From Planctomycetota bacterium (lineage in GTDB: Bacteria; Planctomycetota; UBA1135; UBA2386): a DNA stretch of 64,000 bases. A program made the translations under genes and the position numbers. The stretch covers positions 94,744-158,743 of the forward strand of contig CANEYR010000001.1 in assembly GCA_947444055.1 (NCBI GenBank). The letters run 5' to 3'. The notes beneath the pieces are model-generated. The model worked only from the letters and a program-made list of their open reading frames with translations. It searched no databases and was not told the origin of the DNA. Below are positions 24,030 through 32,558 of this stretch, in pieces; position 1 is the first letter of the stretch; each line of letters begins with the position of its first letter.

Positions 24030-26362
24030 CGACCGCTCCCGGCCAAATAGCGGGCCTGCAACGTGGCGTCGGCTTGCACTGCGGCCAAGAAGTCGACCAC
24101 CAGTTGCCCCGCGGCATCGCCACCATGCACTTTGTCCTTCACCCAATAGATCACGGCGCAAAAGCACAGTTGGGTCTCGGCGCTGCCAGCGGGCGGCAGG
24201 TAGCCCGCGAACCAAGCGTTGTTCTCGTTGTTCTCGACCTTCTCGCCGACCTCGGCGGTGCCGGTCTTGCCGTGCGCCCCGAGCTCGTTGAGCAGCGTGA
24301 GTTTTCTCGCGGTGCCGTTGACCACGCACGCGCGCAGCCCTCGTTGCACCAGCGCGATCTCGCCGACCACGTCCTCCAGCGGCACCCGCGCGCGCGGCTC
24401 CCGATTCACTCCCAAGCTCGGCAGCGATCCCGTCGCCAACGCCGCGTAAGCGCGCGCCACGTGCAGCGGGGTTGCCTGCACGCCATAGCCAACGGCACGC
24501 CGAGGCAAGTTCATCTTCTTCGTGTCTCGACTCAGCCGTGCTAATGGCAAGCCGCGCACGCTGCCCTGCAGGCACGCCGCGAAGGGATCCTCGCCCTGTT
24601 CTGGCGGCTCCGCTAAGCCAAAGCGCGCCATCGCTCGCCGCAGGCCAGCCTCCTCAAGGCCCACCCCTATTTGGTAGTAGAAGAGGTTGCACGACTCGGC
24701 GAGCGCTTCGATGGCATCCCGCCCCCCGTCCCAATGCTGACCGCTGCACTTCAGCGTCTGTTGGCCGTAGCGGAAGGTGCCGTTGCAGCCCTCCAAGCTG
24801 CTGATCGGGCGGTGCGGCCGGCCGACACTTTCACACTGCAGCTGCTCAACCAGAACGAACGGTTTGACGACCGAGCCCAACGCCCCGTTGCCCTGCCAGG
24901 TGACGCCCGGAACGCTGCGCGCGGAGGAACTGTCGATCGGGGCCCCGGCAAGAGCGAGCACATCCCCGGTCTTGGCATCGATCACCGCCAGCGCCGCCTC
25001 GACCTTGCCGTGGTCCGTTGCCGTGCCATGCAGTTGTCGAAGTCGAGCGGCGGTGGTCGCGGCCTCGGCGAGCCGCTGCAGATCCAGATCGATGGTCAAT
25101 TGCACTGGCTCACCGGCCTCGACGCGCAAGTGCTTCCAAAGCCGTTGCTCGCGCCGCTTCGCATCGTGCTCGACCAAGCGCATGCCCAACCGCCCCATCA
25201 GATCATCGTCGAAGGCCAGCTCAATGCCCGTGATGCCACGTCGTTCACGGCGCAATAGCTCCGTCGTGTAGCGCTGTTTGGCGCCGGCTTGCAGCTTGGC
25301 CGTGGCTGCGCTGTCGGCGTCTTCATCCGGCGATTCCAAATCCGCCAACCACTCATCGGACAGTTCTTTCTTCACCAAACGGTCGAGCCAGTTCTTGTCC
25401 AGGACGACGTGGTCGAGCGCCCACACCCGGCCAAGCAAGGCATGCAACGTGGAGCCCTTCTCGACCGCACTTCGACGCCGCACCGAGGGCGCTACGTGCA
25501 TGCCGGGAAACTGCTCGGCATCGACCCGCAATTGGGCGGCGAGATCGAACGGCACGCGCTCCGCGAAGGTCCGGCGCACGTCCTCGATCTTGCTGCCAAT
25601 CTTCTCCTCGCCATCCTCCATCCAGGTGATGTGCTCGTCGGCGAGGCTGGCGCGCCGCAAGTACTCAAGCGTCGCCAGCAGCCCCATCGCCTCGCTGTCG
25701 GCGTCCTCATCCGCCGCACGCAGCGCCAGCAAGTCGGCATGCAACTGCTGGAGCGCCCGCCACCGCCGCAGGAACGCGTGGCGAAGGTCTTGTCGAGCCA
25801 TGCCGAGCACGTCCCCTACTGCCACCTCGCGGCCGGCTTGCGCCGCTTCGCGAACCGCGGCGAACACGCGCTTGCGGCTAAGGCCTGAGCAATCCGCCAA
25901 CACGGTCGTCACTGCGGCAGCCAGTTCGCTGGCGACGTTGCGCGGCAGGGCGCGCGGCCGCAGCGTGCTCGCAGGCATCGCCATCAATTCGGCAAAGGCG
26001 CCTTCCGGCCCCAGCGCCCCATCTTGGTAGTCGAAGGCCGCGCCATCCCGCGCGGGCTGCAAACGCGCCCAAGCTGTCGCCCCATGGACCGCGGCCCCGA
26101 TCACGTTGCGCAGTCGAAACCGCGCGTAGTGAATCGACAGTTCGGTGGTCGGTTCGTCATGAGCCAGCACTCGGCCGAAGCGATCGAGCAAGGCTCCACG
26201 CTCGCTTGGCACCGAACGAAACGACCAGCGGTTCTTGTTGCTGCGCGCCGCCCAAATCTCGTTGTCGTGCACCATCAAGACCCAGAGGTGCACCACGACA
26301 GCCACGAGGCCGAGCACAAAGACCCCGCCAAGCGCGGCGACCCGAGTACGCGTCGGCGTCAT
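24026..26362 (-). CDS. mrdA: Penicillin-binding protein 2, transpeptidase MrdA, with a long N-terminal insertion
   Basis: This is the class B D,D-transpeptidase of the elongasome. An N-terminal anchor (about 9-31) precedes the pedestal region with the class B motif ERGALLDRFGRVLA. Active-site motifs are Ser497-V-V-Lys500, SCN at 557-559, and KTG at 699-701. In E. coli PBP2 the catalytic serine is residue 330 of 633. Here it is 497 of 778, so about 165 extra residues precede the transpeptidase domain. Most lie in a charged helical segment (about 130-370). The start overlaps the mreD stop (ATGA). Confidence 0.95.
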   Translation of the reverse strand: MTPTRTRVAALGGVFVLGLVAVVVHLWVLMVHDNEIWAARSNKNRWSFRSVPSERGALLDRFGRVLAHDEPTTELSIHYARFRLRNVIGAAVHGATAWARLQPARDGAAFDYQDGALGPEGAFAELMAMPASTLRPRALPRNVASELAAAVTTVLADCSGLSRKRVFAAVREAAQAGREVAVGDVLGMARQDLRHAFLRRWRALQQLHADLLALRAADEDADSEAMGLLATLEYLRRASLADEHITWMEDGEEKIGSKIEDVRRTFAERVPFDLAAQLRVDAEQFPGMHVAPSVRRRSAVEKGSTLHALLGRVWALDHVVLDKNWLDRLVKKELSDEWLADLESPDEDADSAATAKLQAGAKQRYTTELLRRERRGITGIELAFDDDLMGRLGMRLVEHDAKRREQRLWKHLRVEAGEPVQLTIDLDLQRLAEAATTAARLRQLHGTATDHGKVEAALAVIDAKTGDVLALAGAPIDSSSARSVPGVTWQGNGALGSVVKPFVLVEQLQCESVGRPHRPISSLEGCNGTFRYGQQTLKCSGQHWDGGRDAIEALAESCNLFYYQIGVGLEEAGLRRAMARFGLAEPPEQGEDPFAACLQGSVRGLPLARLSRDTKKMNLPRRAVGYGVQATPLHVARAYAALATGSLPSLGVNREPRARVPLEDVVGEIALVQRGLRACVVNGTARKLTLLNELGAHGKTGTAEVGEKVENNENNAWFAGYLPPAGSAETQLCFCAVIYWVKDKVHGGDAAGQLVVDFLAAVQADATLQARYLAGSGR

Positions 26363-26838
26363 GCTGGCTCCACGAACGCACGGAACGGCGGCAAGGCGCG
26401 CAACAGCAACAGCAGCGGTGGCAGCAACACGGCTGACCAGACCACGGTGATGCCATCCATCTGCGCCGTCGCGGATGGCTGCTCAAACAAGCGTCCACAC
26501 ACCCCTGCCAAGTGCGGAATCGCCACCGCACACAGGGCCGCCGCGAAGGCCTGCCATAGCCAGCGTTGGCTGAAGAACAGCGTGCGCAACGGCAACAAGA
26601 AGCCAACCGGCACTCCAAGCACCAAGATCTGCACGGGCAGCATCGCTTCGTCGACCATGGCGCGGCCGATGGCAAGGCCGAGCAGCAACCACGGCACCGC
26701 GTGGCGCTCAGCAAAGAAGGCCAGGAACAGACACGCCAACGCCCCCATGTCGAACGGCGGCAACCCAGCGTCACGCCACAGCCCCGCCAGCAACCACACT
26801 TGCGGGGCCAAGAGGAACCACAAGAACCAGCGGCTCAT
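26359..26838 (-). CDS. mreD: MreD-like membrane protein
   Basis: The 159-residue product is almost entirely hydrophobic with about five predicted membrane helices. It sits exactly in the MreD position between mreC and mrdA, overlapping both neighbours by ATGA junctions. MreD sequences diverge quickly, so the call rests on location, size and topology rather than a motif. Its role would be to link MreC to the RodA-PBP2 synthase in the inner membrane. Confidence 0.75.
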   Translation of the reverse strand: MSRWFLWFLLAPQVWLLAGLWRDAGLPPFDMGALACLFLAFFAERHAVPWLLLGLAIGRAMVDEAMLPVQILVLGVPVGFLLPLRTLFFSQRWLWQAFAAALCAVAIPHLAGVCGRLFEQPSATAQMDGITVVWSAVLLPPLLLLLRALPPFRAFVEPA

Positions 26839-28202
26839 TTCCCGCCTCCGCTCAGCACAGCCACGGCACGTTGGCCACGCTCCACCTGCACATCGACGAC
26901 GAACTTGTCGAAATCCAACGGGTGCGGGCTCACCCGACCGATCCAGAGGCCGGACGGACAGTGCAAGCCGTTGCTGCCCGTGAACAAGTGGCCCGCCGTC
27001 GGGTGCAGGTTGGCCCCCGGCACACTCGCAGCAAGACGGCGCAGCACGACACGGTCGCCATCGGTGGCGATCACTTCCGCGTGCAGTTCGATCGGCGACA
27101 AGGCGCCGTCGTCGGGCAGCCAGATCAACGTCCAGCGTTGCCGAGACGCTGCAAACGAGGTGACCAAGCCAACGCCAAACGCCAGACCACGGGCGGTGCC
27201 GAGCAGGTAGCCATCTTGCAAGACAGCCGCCCCGTCGACGACGTCCGCAGCGCCCACCAAGAGATGGCGGCCGTTGGTCGCGCCGGGCAGTTCGTGAACC
27301 ATCGCGGCCATGGAACGGCCACGTCGCCTCGTGGTCGCCTCGTCGCTCCCTTCCGGCAGGGTCGTCGCGGTGCGCCGTCGCCAGAGCACCACATGGGAAA
27401 GGGCGCGCGGGGCGATTGCCGGGGCGATAAAGACACCCAGCGTCAGCGCGTCGCCGCCCGCCGTTCGCGGGTAGCCCCAGATGCGGGTGGTGCCGAGCAA
27501 CAGGCCGCCTGGTAACAACGACTCGCTCGCGCTCACTTCACGCGAAAGCACCCGCAGACCGCCCCGATCCAGACGAGCCGCACGATAGGGGTCATCCCAC
27601 AAGTCGACCTTCAGCGGGGCTGGGTCCACGGTCGCGGCCGCCCGCACGACGACACGCAACCGCCCGCCGTCGGCGGTGTCGAGTTCGCCATGCAGGGCGC
27701 GCGCCAATGGGTGGTTGGCCAACAGCACGCGCGCCATGTCGTCGGGTTCGTCATCGCTGGCCGCCGCATCGCCCGGCCGCGGCAGGAAGCCGACCAAGGA
27801 CTCACCCTTGGTGACGAAGTCGCGGCAGCCAGCCAACTCCGCGTACGTGTGGTCCAAACGCAACTCGCACATCTCCCCTCCACCACCGCGCCGCGACACC
27901 GCGACCACCGCGCAGTGAACGGCCACGCACTCGCTCAGCCAACGATCGCCGTTGATCGGAACGGCATGGTCGCGCAGACGACGATCGAGATCCGCGGCGG
28001 CCGATAGGCGTTCGGTTGCAGGTTCGGTAGCGGCCAACGCCGGTGTGCCAAACAGACCCGCCCACAGGCGCGTGATCGAACAGCAGCCGCCGACCAAGAC
28101 GCGTTCGATGGGCGCGAACACGCCCCTGAACGTCAACCAGCACAGGGCAAACAGCAACATGCCGTAGAGCCCGACTGGGAACGCCGGTGGTTTCTTGCGC
28201 AC
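26835..28202 (-). CDS. mreC: Large MreC-position protein, divergent, 455 aa
   Basis: The start is a GTG at 28202. A single N-terminal membrane segment (about 10-30, FPVGLYGMLLFALCWLTF) is followed by an extracytoplasmic beta-rich region, the topology of MreC. It lies between mreB and mreD. It is much longer than a typical MreC (about 270-370 residues). The familiar coiled coil after the anchor is short or missing. The C-terminal half has repeated beta-strand pairs with GLLLGTTRIWGYPRT and GYLLGTARGLAFGVGLVTSF, consistent with the MreC beta-barrel pair where a VIG/VLL-type turn is usual. Identity as MreC is by position and topology. Confidence 0.65.
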   Translation of the reverse strand: MRKKPPAFPVGLYGMLLFALCWLTFRGVFAPIERVLVGGCCSITRLWAGLFGTPALAATEPATERLSAAADLDRRLRDHAVPINGDRWLSECVAVHCAVVAVSRRGGGGEMCELRLDHTYAELAGCRDFVTKGESLVGFLPRPGDAAASDDEPDDMARVLLANHPLARALHGELDTADGGRLRVVVRAAATVDPAPLKVDLWDDPYRAARLDRGGLRVLSREVSASESLLPGGLLLGTTRIWGYPRTAGGDALTLGVFIAPAIAPRALSHVVLWRRRTATTLPEGSDEATTRRRGRSMAAMVHELPGATNGRHLLVGAADVVDGAAVLQDGYLLGTARGLAFGVGLVTSFAASRQRWTLIWLPDDGALSPIELHAEVIATDGDRVVLRRLAASVPGANLHPTAGHLFTGSNGLHCPSGLWIGRVSPHPLDFDKFVVDVQVERGQRAVAVLSGGGK

Positions 28203-28260
28203 GGCGCGGCCTTCTCGCTAGGGACAGCGTGTCGCGAGCACATCGCAACACCAGAACGGT

Positions 28261-29319
28261 TCAGCCCAGGTCTTCGCCGCCCTCGAGGAACTGCGAATAC
28301 AGCTCGAGGTTCTCCAGGAAGATCCCGGTGCCACGCGCGACGGCTTCGAGCGGGCGATCCGCAACGCGCACATCGAGTTCGGTTTCGCGCGAGATCAGCT
28401 CCGGCAAGCCGCGCAGCAAGGCACCGCCGCCGCACAAGGTGATGCCGGAATCGACCAAGTCGGAGGCGAGCTCAGGCGGGGTGCGCTCGAGCACGGACTT
28501 GATCGCACCGATGACCTTGCGCACGGGCTCTTGCAGCGCTTCGCGCACGTCCGCCGAACTGATCACCGCACGGCGCGGCAGATTAATCAGTGAGTCGCGC
28601 CCGCGCACTTCGACCTGGATCTCTTCGTCAAGCGGCACGCAGCTACCGGCCGCGATCTTCAGGCGTTCGGCGGTGATCTCGCCGATCAGCAAGTTGAACT
28701 TGCTGCGGATGTACTGGGCAATCGCGTCGTTGAAATCGTCGCCGGCGACGCGCAAGCACTCAGCCATGACGACGTTGGCCAGCGAGATCACCGCGACCTC
28801 GCTGGTGCCGCCGCCGATGTCGACGATCATCGAACCGCGTGGCTCGTGCACAGGCAGGCCAGCGCCAATCGCGGCAGCCGTCGGTTCATCAACCAAGAAC
28901 ACGCGCCGTGCACCCGCTCGTTCGGCACTGCCGATCACGGCGCGCTTCTCCACCATTGTGATGCCCCACGGCACCGCGATGACGAGGCGTGGCTTGATCA
29001 AGCGCTTGCCGCCGCACGCCTTGATCATGAAGTAGCGCAGCATCTTCTCGGTGACTTCGAAGTCCGCGATGACGCCGCTCTTCATCGGCCGCACCGCCGT
29101 GATGCCAGGCGGCGTTCGCCCTAGGTACTCGAGTGCGGCATCGCCGACAGCCATGCCGTCGAGCAACACTTCACTCGTGCCTTTGCGAACGGCGACGACG
29201 GACGGCTCATCGAGCACGATGCCCTTGTCGCGCACGAACACCAACGTGTTAGCCGTGCCGAGATCGATGCCCAAATCGACGGAGAAGCCGCGCAAAAGCC
29301 ACTCAATGGGTTTCAGCAT
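28261..29319 (-). CDS. mreB: Rod shape-determining actin homologue MreB
   Basis: The 352-residue protein is full length for MreB. It has the phosphate-1 motif VDLGIDLGTANTLVF near the start, phosphate-2 MIVDIGGGTSEVAVIS, the adenosine motif ITLCGGGALLRGLPELI, and FLVDEPTAAAIGAGL. It polymerises under the membrane and directs the MreCD-RodA-PBP2 complex. The ATG at 29319 gives the canonical N-terminus (MLKPIEWLLRGFSVDLGIDLG); the open frame extends a further 43 codons upstream without family similarity. Its presence, with mreCD, mrdA and rodA, indicates peptidoglycan-based elongation in this organism. Confidence 0.97.
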   Translation of the reverse strand: MLKPIEWLLRGFSVDLGIDLGTANTLVFVRDKGIVLDEPSVVAVRKGTSEVLLDGMAVGDAALEYLGRTPPGITAVRPMKSGVIADFEVTEKMLRYFMIKACGGKRLIKPRLVIAVPWGITMVEKRAVIGSAERAGARRVFLVDEPTAAAIGAGLPVHEPRGSMIVDIGGGTSEVAVISLANVVMAECLRVAGDDFNDAIAQYIRSKFNLLIGEITAERLKIAAGSCVPLDEEIQVEVRGRDSLINLPRRAVISSADVREALQEPVRKVIGAIKSVLERTPPELASDLVDSGITLCGGGALLRGLPELISRETELDVRVADRPLEAVARGTGIFLENLELYSQFLEGGEDLG

Positions 29320-29508
29320 GGAACGCCCTGCGCCCACTTTGGATGGTGTGGGGGACCATTGACCTTGAACGATCTGACCAGCAGACGAATGACCTGAAAA
29401 CACTCGCCGGGGACCAATCCGGCAGCGCGAAGCAGGGTAGCGAGGCACGCTCCGGTCGCAACGGATTCTTCCGGCGGAAGAGCGTGGGATCCAACGAGTG
29501 CACGCCCA

Positions 29509-29550
29509 GAAAACACAACAGCCCGCATCGACTCTCGTCGCTGCGGGCTG
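29509..29550 (-). terminator. Intrinsic terminator downstream of the 53-aa gene
   Basis: Read on the minus strand, the stem CAGCCCGCA-G-CGAC with its complement GTCG-A-TGCGGGCTG closes a GAGA tetraloop. There is one G-A mismatch. The stem is followed by the T-rich tail GTTGTGTTTT (plus-strand 29509-29518). It lies about 40 bases after the stop of the 53-aa gene and separates that unit from mreB. Confidence 0.75.
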
Positions 29551-29590
29551 CGGTGCGCGGGCTGCTTGCCCGATCGTCTATCCGTTCGCG

Positions 29591-29752
29591 TTAGATGCCG
29601 TAGCCCTTGTTCGCGATCATCACGAGGGCGATTGCACCGACCAGCAAGAAGAACGTCGTGAGCACGATGCCTTCATCGATGCCGTAGCCCGGCTTGCTGA
29701 CGATTTCGACGTCGCTTTGGGCGACGGCGACAGGAGCTGCTTTCTTGGCCAT
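29591..29752 (-). CDS. 53-aa single-pass membrane protein
   Basis: This small gene starts at ATG 29752 with an AGGA sequence 8-11 bases upstream and ends at TAA 29591. The product begins MAKKAAPVAVAQSDVEIVSK and has one hydrophobic helix (about 28-47, GIVLTTFFLLVGAIALVMIA) with a short tail NKGYGI. The motif KPGYGI before the helix recurs as NKGYGI after it. It follows the 287-aa coiled-coil gene by 66 bases and precedes a clear intrinsic terminator, so the two probably form one transcript. I do not recognise the family. It may be a small partner subunit of the coiled-coil protein. Confidence 0.8.
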   Translation of the reverse strand: MAKKAAPVAVAQSDVEIVSKPGYGIDEGIVLTTFFLLVGAIALVMIANKGYGI

Positions 29753-29818
29753 GGGAGTGTTCCTAGTAAAGGTTGGGGTAGTAAGCGACTGGTTAGGACG
29801 AGACGCCTCAGGGCGTCT

Positions 29819-30682
29819 TCAGGGCGTCTTCGTCGCGGCCTTGTCGCCTTGCTTGATCTCACCCTTCACCGTGAAGATCTTGCAGAGAACCGCGTTGGCG
29901 CTCTCCTCGAACTTCTCGGCGATCGCCTCGCCCTTGTAGCCATTGGCGTCGTAGATCGCGAAGCCCCACTTACCGAGCTCAATGGCTTCCTTGATGTTGA
30001 CGTTGCCCGGGTTGTCCGTGATCTGGACCGTGCACAGGTTGCCACCGGAGCTCGTGACCAGGCCTGCGAGGTTCGGAGCAGCCATCGAGCGAATGAACCC
30101 GTAGCTCTCGGCGACCTTGACCAGCAACTGCAGCTGGCTGCGGTCACTTTCGAGACCCTTGATGCTGCCATCGCGGGTGGCCACCGCTTCCGTCAGGCCC
30201 GTGATCGAGTTCTTGAGCTCGCGGTTCTCGGCGACGGCGGCGTCCTTCGCACGCACCGCTTCGTCCTTGGTCTTCTGGTCGGCAGTCGCCATGTCGAAGG
30301 CCGTCTTGGCCGTCGCGAAGGCCGTCTTCGCCTCGGTGTTGGCCGCTTGCGCCGCCACGACCAACTGCTTGACGTCACCTTCCATCGAAGCCAGCCGCTG
30401 GCTGTACTGCTTGTTCTCGTCCGTCAGCAGGTCGACCGCATTCTTCGCGGCGCCGTGCAGCGTCTCGGCCGCCGTCTTGGCGTTTTCGAACGAGTTGCGT
30501 TCCTTGGTCAGCTCCTGGATCTGGTTGTTGGCCTTGCCGGCGTCGTCGGCGCGAGCAGTCTGCTCGGCCTCCAGCTTGGTCTTGTAGTTGTGCTGTTGTT
30601 GCAGGTGCGTGCCAGAAACGACCAGAAAGCCGCCGGCGAGCACGAGATTGAGAACGATGAATACGCGACCGATGGGACTCAT
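29819..30682 (-). CDS. Membrane-anchored coiled-coil protein with C-terminal globular domain
   Basis: The 287-residue protein has an N-terminal membrane anchor (about 5-25, GRVFIVLNLVLAGGFLVVSG). A long coiled coil follows (about 27-190, rich in A, E, K, T). The compact C-terminal domain of about 85 residues contains VTSSGGNLCTVQITDNPGNVNIK and WGFAIYDANGYKGEAIAEKF. It probably projects into the periplasm. The family seems restricted to planctomycete-like bacteria, as far as I can judge. It is transcribed with the 53-aa membrane protein. A purine-rich AGGAG lies 14-18 bases before the start codon. The function is unknown. Confidence 0.8.
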   Translation of the reverse strand: MSPIGRVFIVLNLVLAGGFLVVSGTHLQQQHNYKTKLEAEQTARADDAGKANNQIQELTKERNSFENAKTAAETLHGAAKNAVDLLTDENKQYSQRLASMEGDVKQLVVAAQAANTEAKTAFATAKTAFDMATADQKTKDEAVRAKDAAVAENRELKNSITGLTEAVATRDGSIKGLESDRSQLQLLVKVAESYGFIRSMAAPNLAGLVTSSGGNLCTVQITDNPGNVNIKEAIELGKWGFAIYDANGYKGEAIAEKFEESANAVLCKIFTVKGEIKQGDKAATKTP

Positions 30683-30908
30683 GGTGACCAGGTAACTCCT
30701 AACTTACATGACTGGGCAAACTGGACTCGGGGAGAGCACGGCTGCCGCAGGTTGAGTGCCCTGAGGGAAGGGCGGCCAGAGGGGGTTGGAAGACGATCGA
30801 TGCCGTTTGGTTTCCTTGCGTGGGTCTGACGACCGAACATGGGGAAACCACATCCCAAAGCGAGAGGGGCCTTAGGGCTGCGGAATCCTAACTCCATGCC
30901 TCGGACCG

Positions 30909-32558
30909 TCAAGAACCACTTCCTTGCTCACCCCCGGAGAAACCGGTTGCAGGCGCGGAGCGGGATGCCGTTCGGGCTCGGCCAAGTCTAGCCCAACGAA
31001 CGAAGCCGTGCAGAAGCAAGCCTGTGAGCAGCAGTGCCGAACTGGGACCGGTCGCCGAACGTAGCCATGCCAGCGGCGGCAGACGACCAGGGCCTGGAGT
31101 AACCGATACACGCAAAATTCGTGACCCCGGCTGCGGCGACGGCGCCAACGGCAGCGAATGGGTGATTCGGCCGTAGGCGTCGACGGCGCCGCTAAGGCCA
31201 TCCTGGGTGCAGCGAACGATTGGCGTGCAGGTCTCGAGCGCCCGCACCACGGTCATCGCCATCAACTGCGACAGCTCATCACCGCCTTCGTACCAGGCTT
31301 CGTTGGAGAGCACACACAGCCACTGCGCGCCCATACGAACTTGGGCTTGCGCCGGCCCCGGGAACGCGTTGTCGAAACAAAGCAGCGCGCCGAACAGTTG
31401 CCCCTTCGCCGTCTGCAACGGTGGCAATTCCGCGCCGGGCGCCGCTTCTGGCAACGAAAACATGGCCGCCTCAAACCAGTCGCGCAGGCTGGTCGCGATG
31501 CTGCTCGGCAACCAACCAAAGAACGGTTGGAACTCACCGCCTGGAACCAGATGTCGTTTCTCTTGGTGCGCGAGCAAGCGACCGCTCGGTGTCTCCACCA
31601 GCAGTGCCGCCGGTGTCGGCAAGGCATCGTCAACGACGTTGGCGCCGAGCAACACTCGCCCAGTGGCGTTCCCCCACCGGCCAGCGAACAAGCGCGCCGA
31701 CTTCGCGGCGAGGTCGGCTCTCGGCACGTTCTCAGGCAAGCTGCTCTCTGGCCACAGCACGACATCCGGCGCCGGCCGCGCCGCCAACTGATCTCGGGTC
31801 GGCGCCAACAGCCGTTCTTCGATCAGCTCTCGCAGCCGCGAACCTCGACGATCATCGGCCAACGACGCCCACTCGTACATCGGATGAAAGCCAGGCTCGA
31901 TGGCCACGATCACGACCTGATCCGAAGCCTGTGGCGCGGGCACATGCACCACGTGGCCCAGTACGGTGAACGCGATGCAGGCGCCGACCGCGGCAAGCCA
32001 TTGACGACGCGCCGCCGGCCACGGCGAGGCTGCTGTTCGCCAACTGCGCCACAGTTGCACGCTCGCCGCGGCGAACAACGCCAACAAGCCGTTGCACAGT
32101 GGTTCGCCGCCAACCAGCACACTGTGCAGCAGCGTCGGCCACTGCCACAGGCTGTGGCACGGCTGGCCGTGCGGATAGCAGATTTCTGGCATGTTCGCAC
32201 GCAGCCAAAACGCCGCCGCCACCGCCACCGCAAACGCCAACACCGCGAACCGTTGACCACACGCCCGCACGGCCATCGTGGCGATCACGTAGTAGGCCCC
32301 ACCCAAGCCGACGATCAACGCGTAGGCGGCGAACAGCACGTGGTGCACCGACCACGAGAACATGGCCATGTGCACACAGCCAAAGACATAGCTGTGCCAG
32401 CACGGTCGCCGCTGGTCGCTGGCGAGATGGAACCAAACCATCAGCCCGGCCAGGACGAGCCACTCCGCTGCAGGACCCCACGTCGGCGGCGTCGCTGCGG
32501 CTAGAGCCATGCCACCGAGAACGGCCGTCAAAGCCCCGATCCAGGTCGCTGCCGTCAC
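30909..32558 (-). CDS. lnt: Apolipoprotein N-acyltransferase
   Basis: Lnt adds the third acyl chain to the N-terminal cysteine of lipoproteins in the inner membrane. The 549-residue product has a polytopic N-terminal half and a nitrilase-type domain with the catalytic residues Glu271 (LWPESSLP), Lys334 (HQEKRHLVPGGEF) and Cys394 (ALLCFDNAFP). The start GTG at 32558 overlaps the moeA stop (GTGA), so it is translationally coupled to moeA. The window encodes at least one predicted lipoprotein (the parvulin at 3025) that would be a substrate. Confidence 0.93.
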   Translation of the reverse strand: MTAATWIGALTAVLGGMALAAATPPTWGPAAEWLVLAGLMVWFHLASDQRRPCWHSYVFGCVHMAMFSWSVHHVLFAAYALIVGLGGAYYVIATMAVRACGQRFAVLAFAVAVAAAFWLRANMPEICYPHGQPCHSLWQWPTLLHSVLVGGEPLCNGLLALFAAASVQLWRSWRTAASPWPAARRQWLAAVGACIAFTVLGHVVHVPAPQASDQVVIVAIEPGFHPMYEWASLADDRRGSRLRELIEERLLAPTRDQLAARPAPDVVLWPESSLPENVPRADLAAKSARLFAGRWGNATGRVLLGANVVDDALPTPAALLVETPSGRLLAHQEKRHLVPGGEFQPFFGWLPSSIATSLRDWFEAAMFSLPEAAPGAELPPLQTAKGQLFGALLCFDNAFPGPAQAQVRMGAQWLCVLSNEAWYEGGDELSQLMAMTVVRALETCTPIVRCTQDGLSGAVDAYGRITHSLPLAPSPQPGSRILRVSVTPGPGRLPPLAWLRSATGPSSALLLTGLLLHGFVRWARLGRARTASRSAPATGFSGGEQGSGS

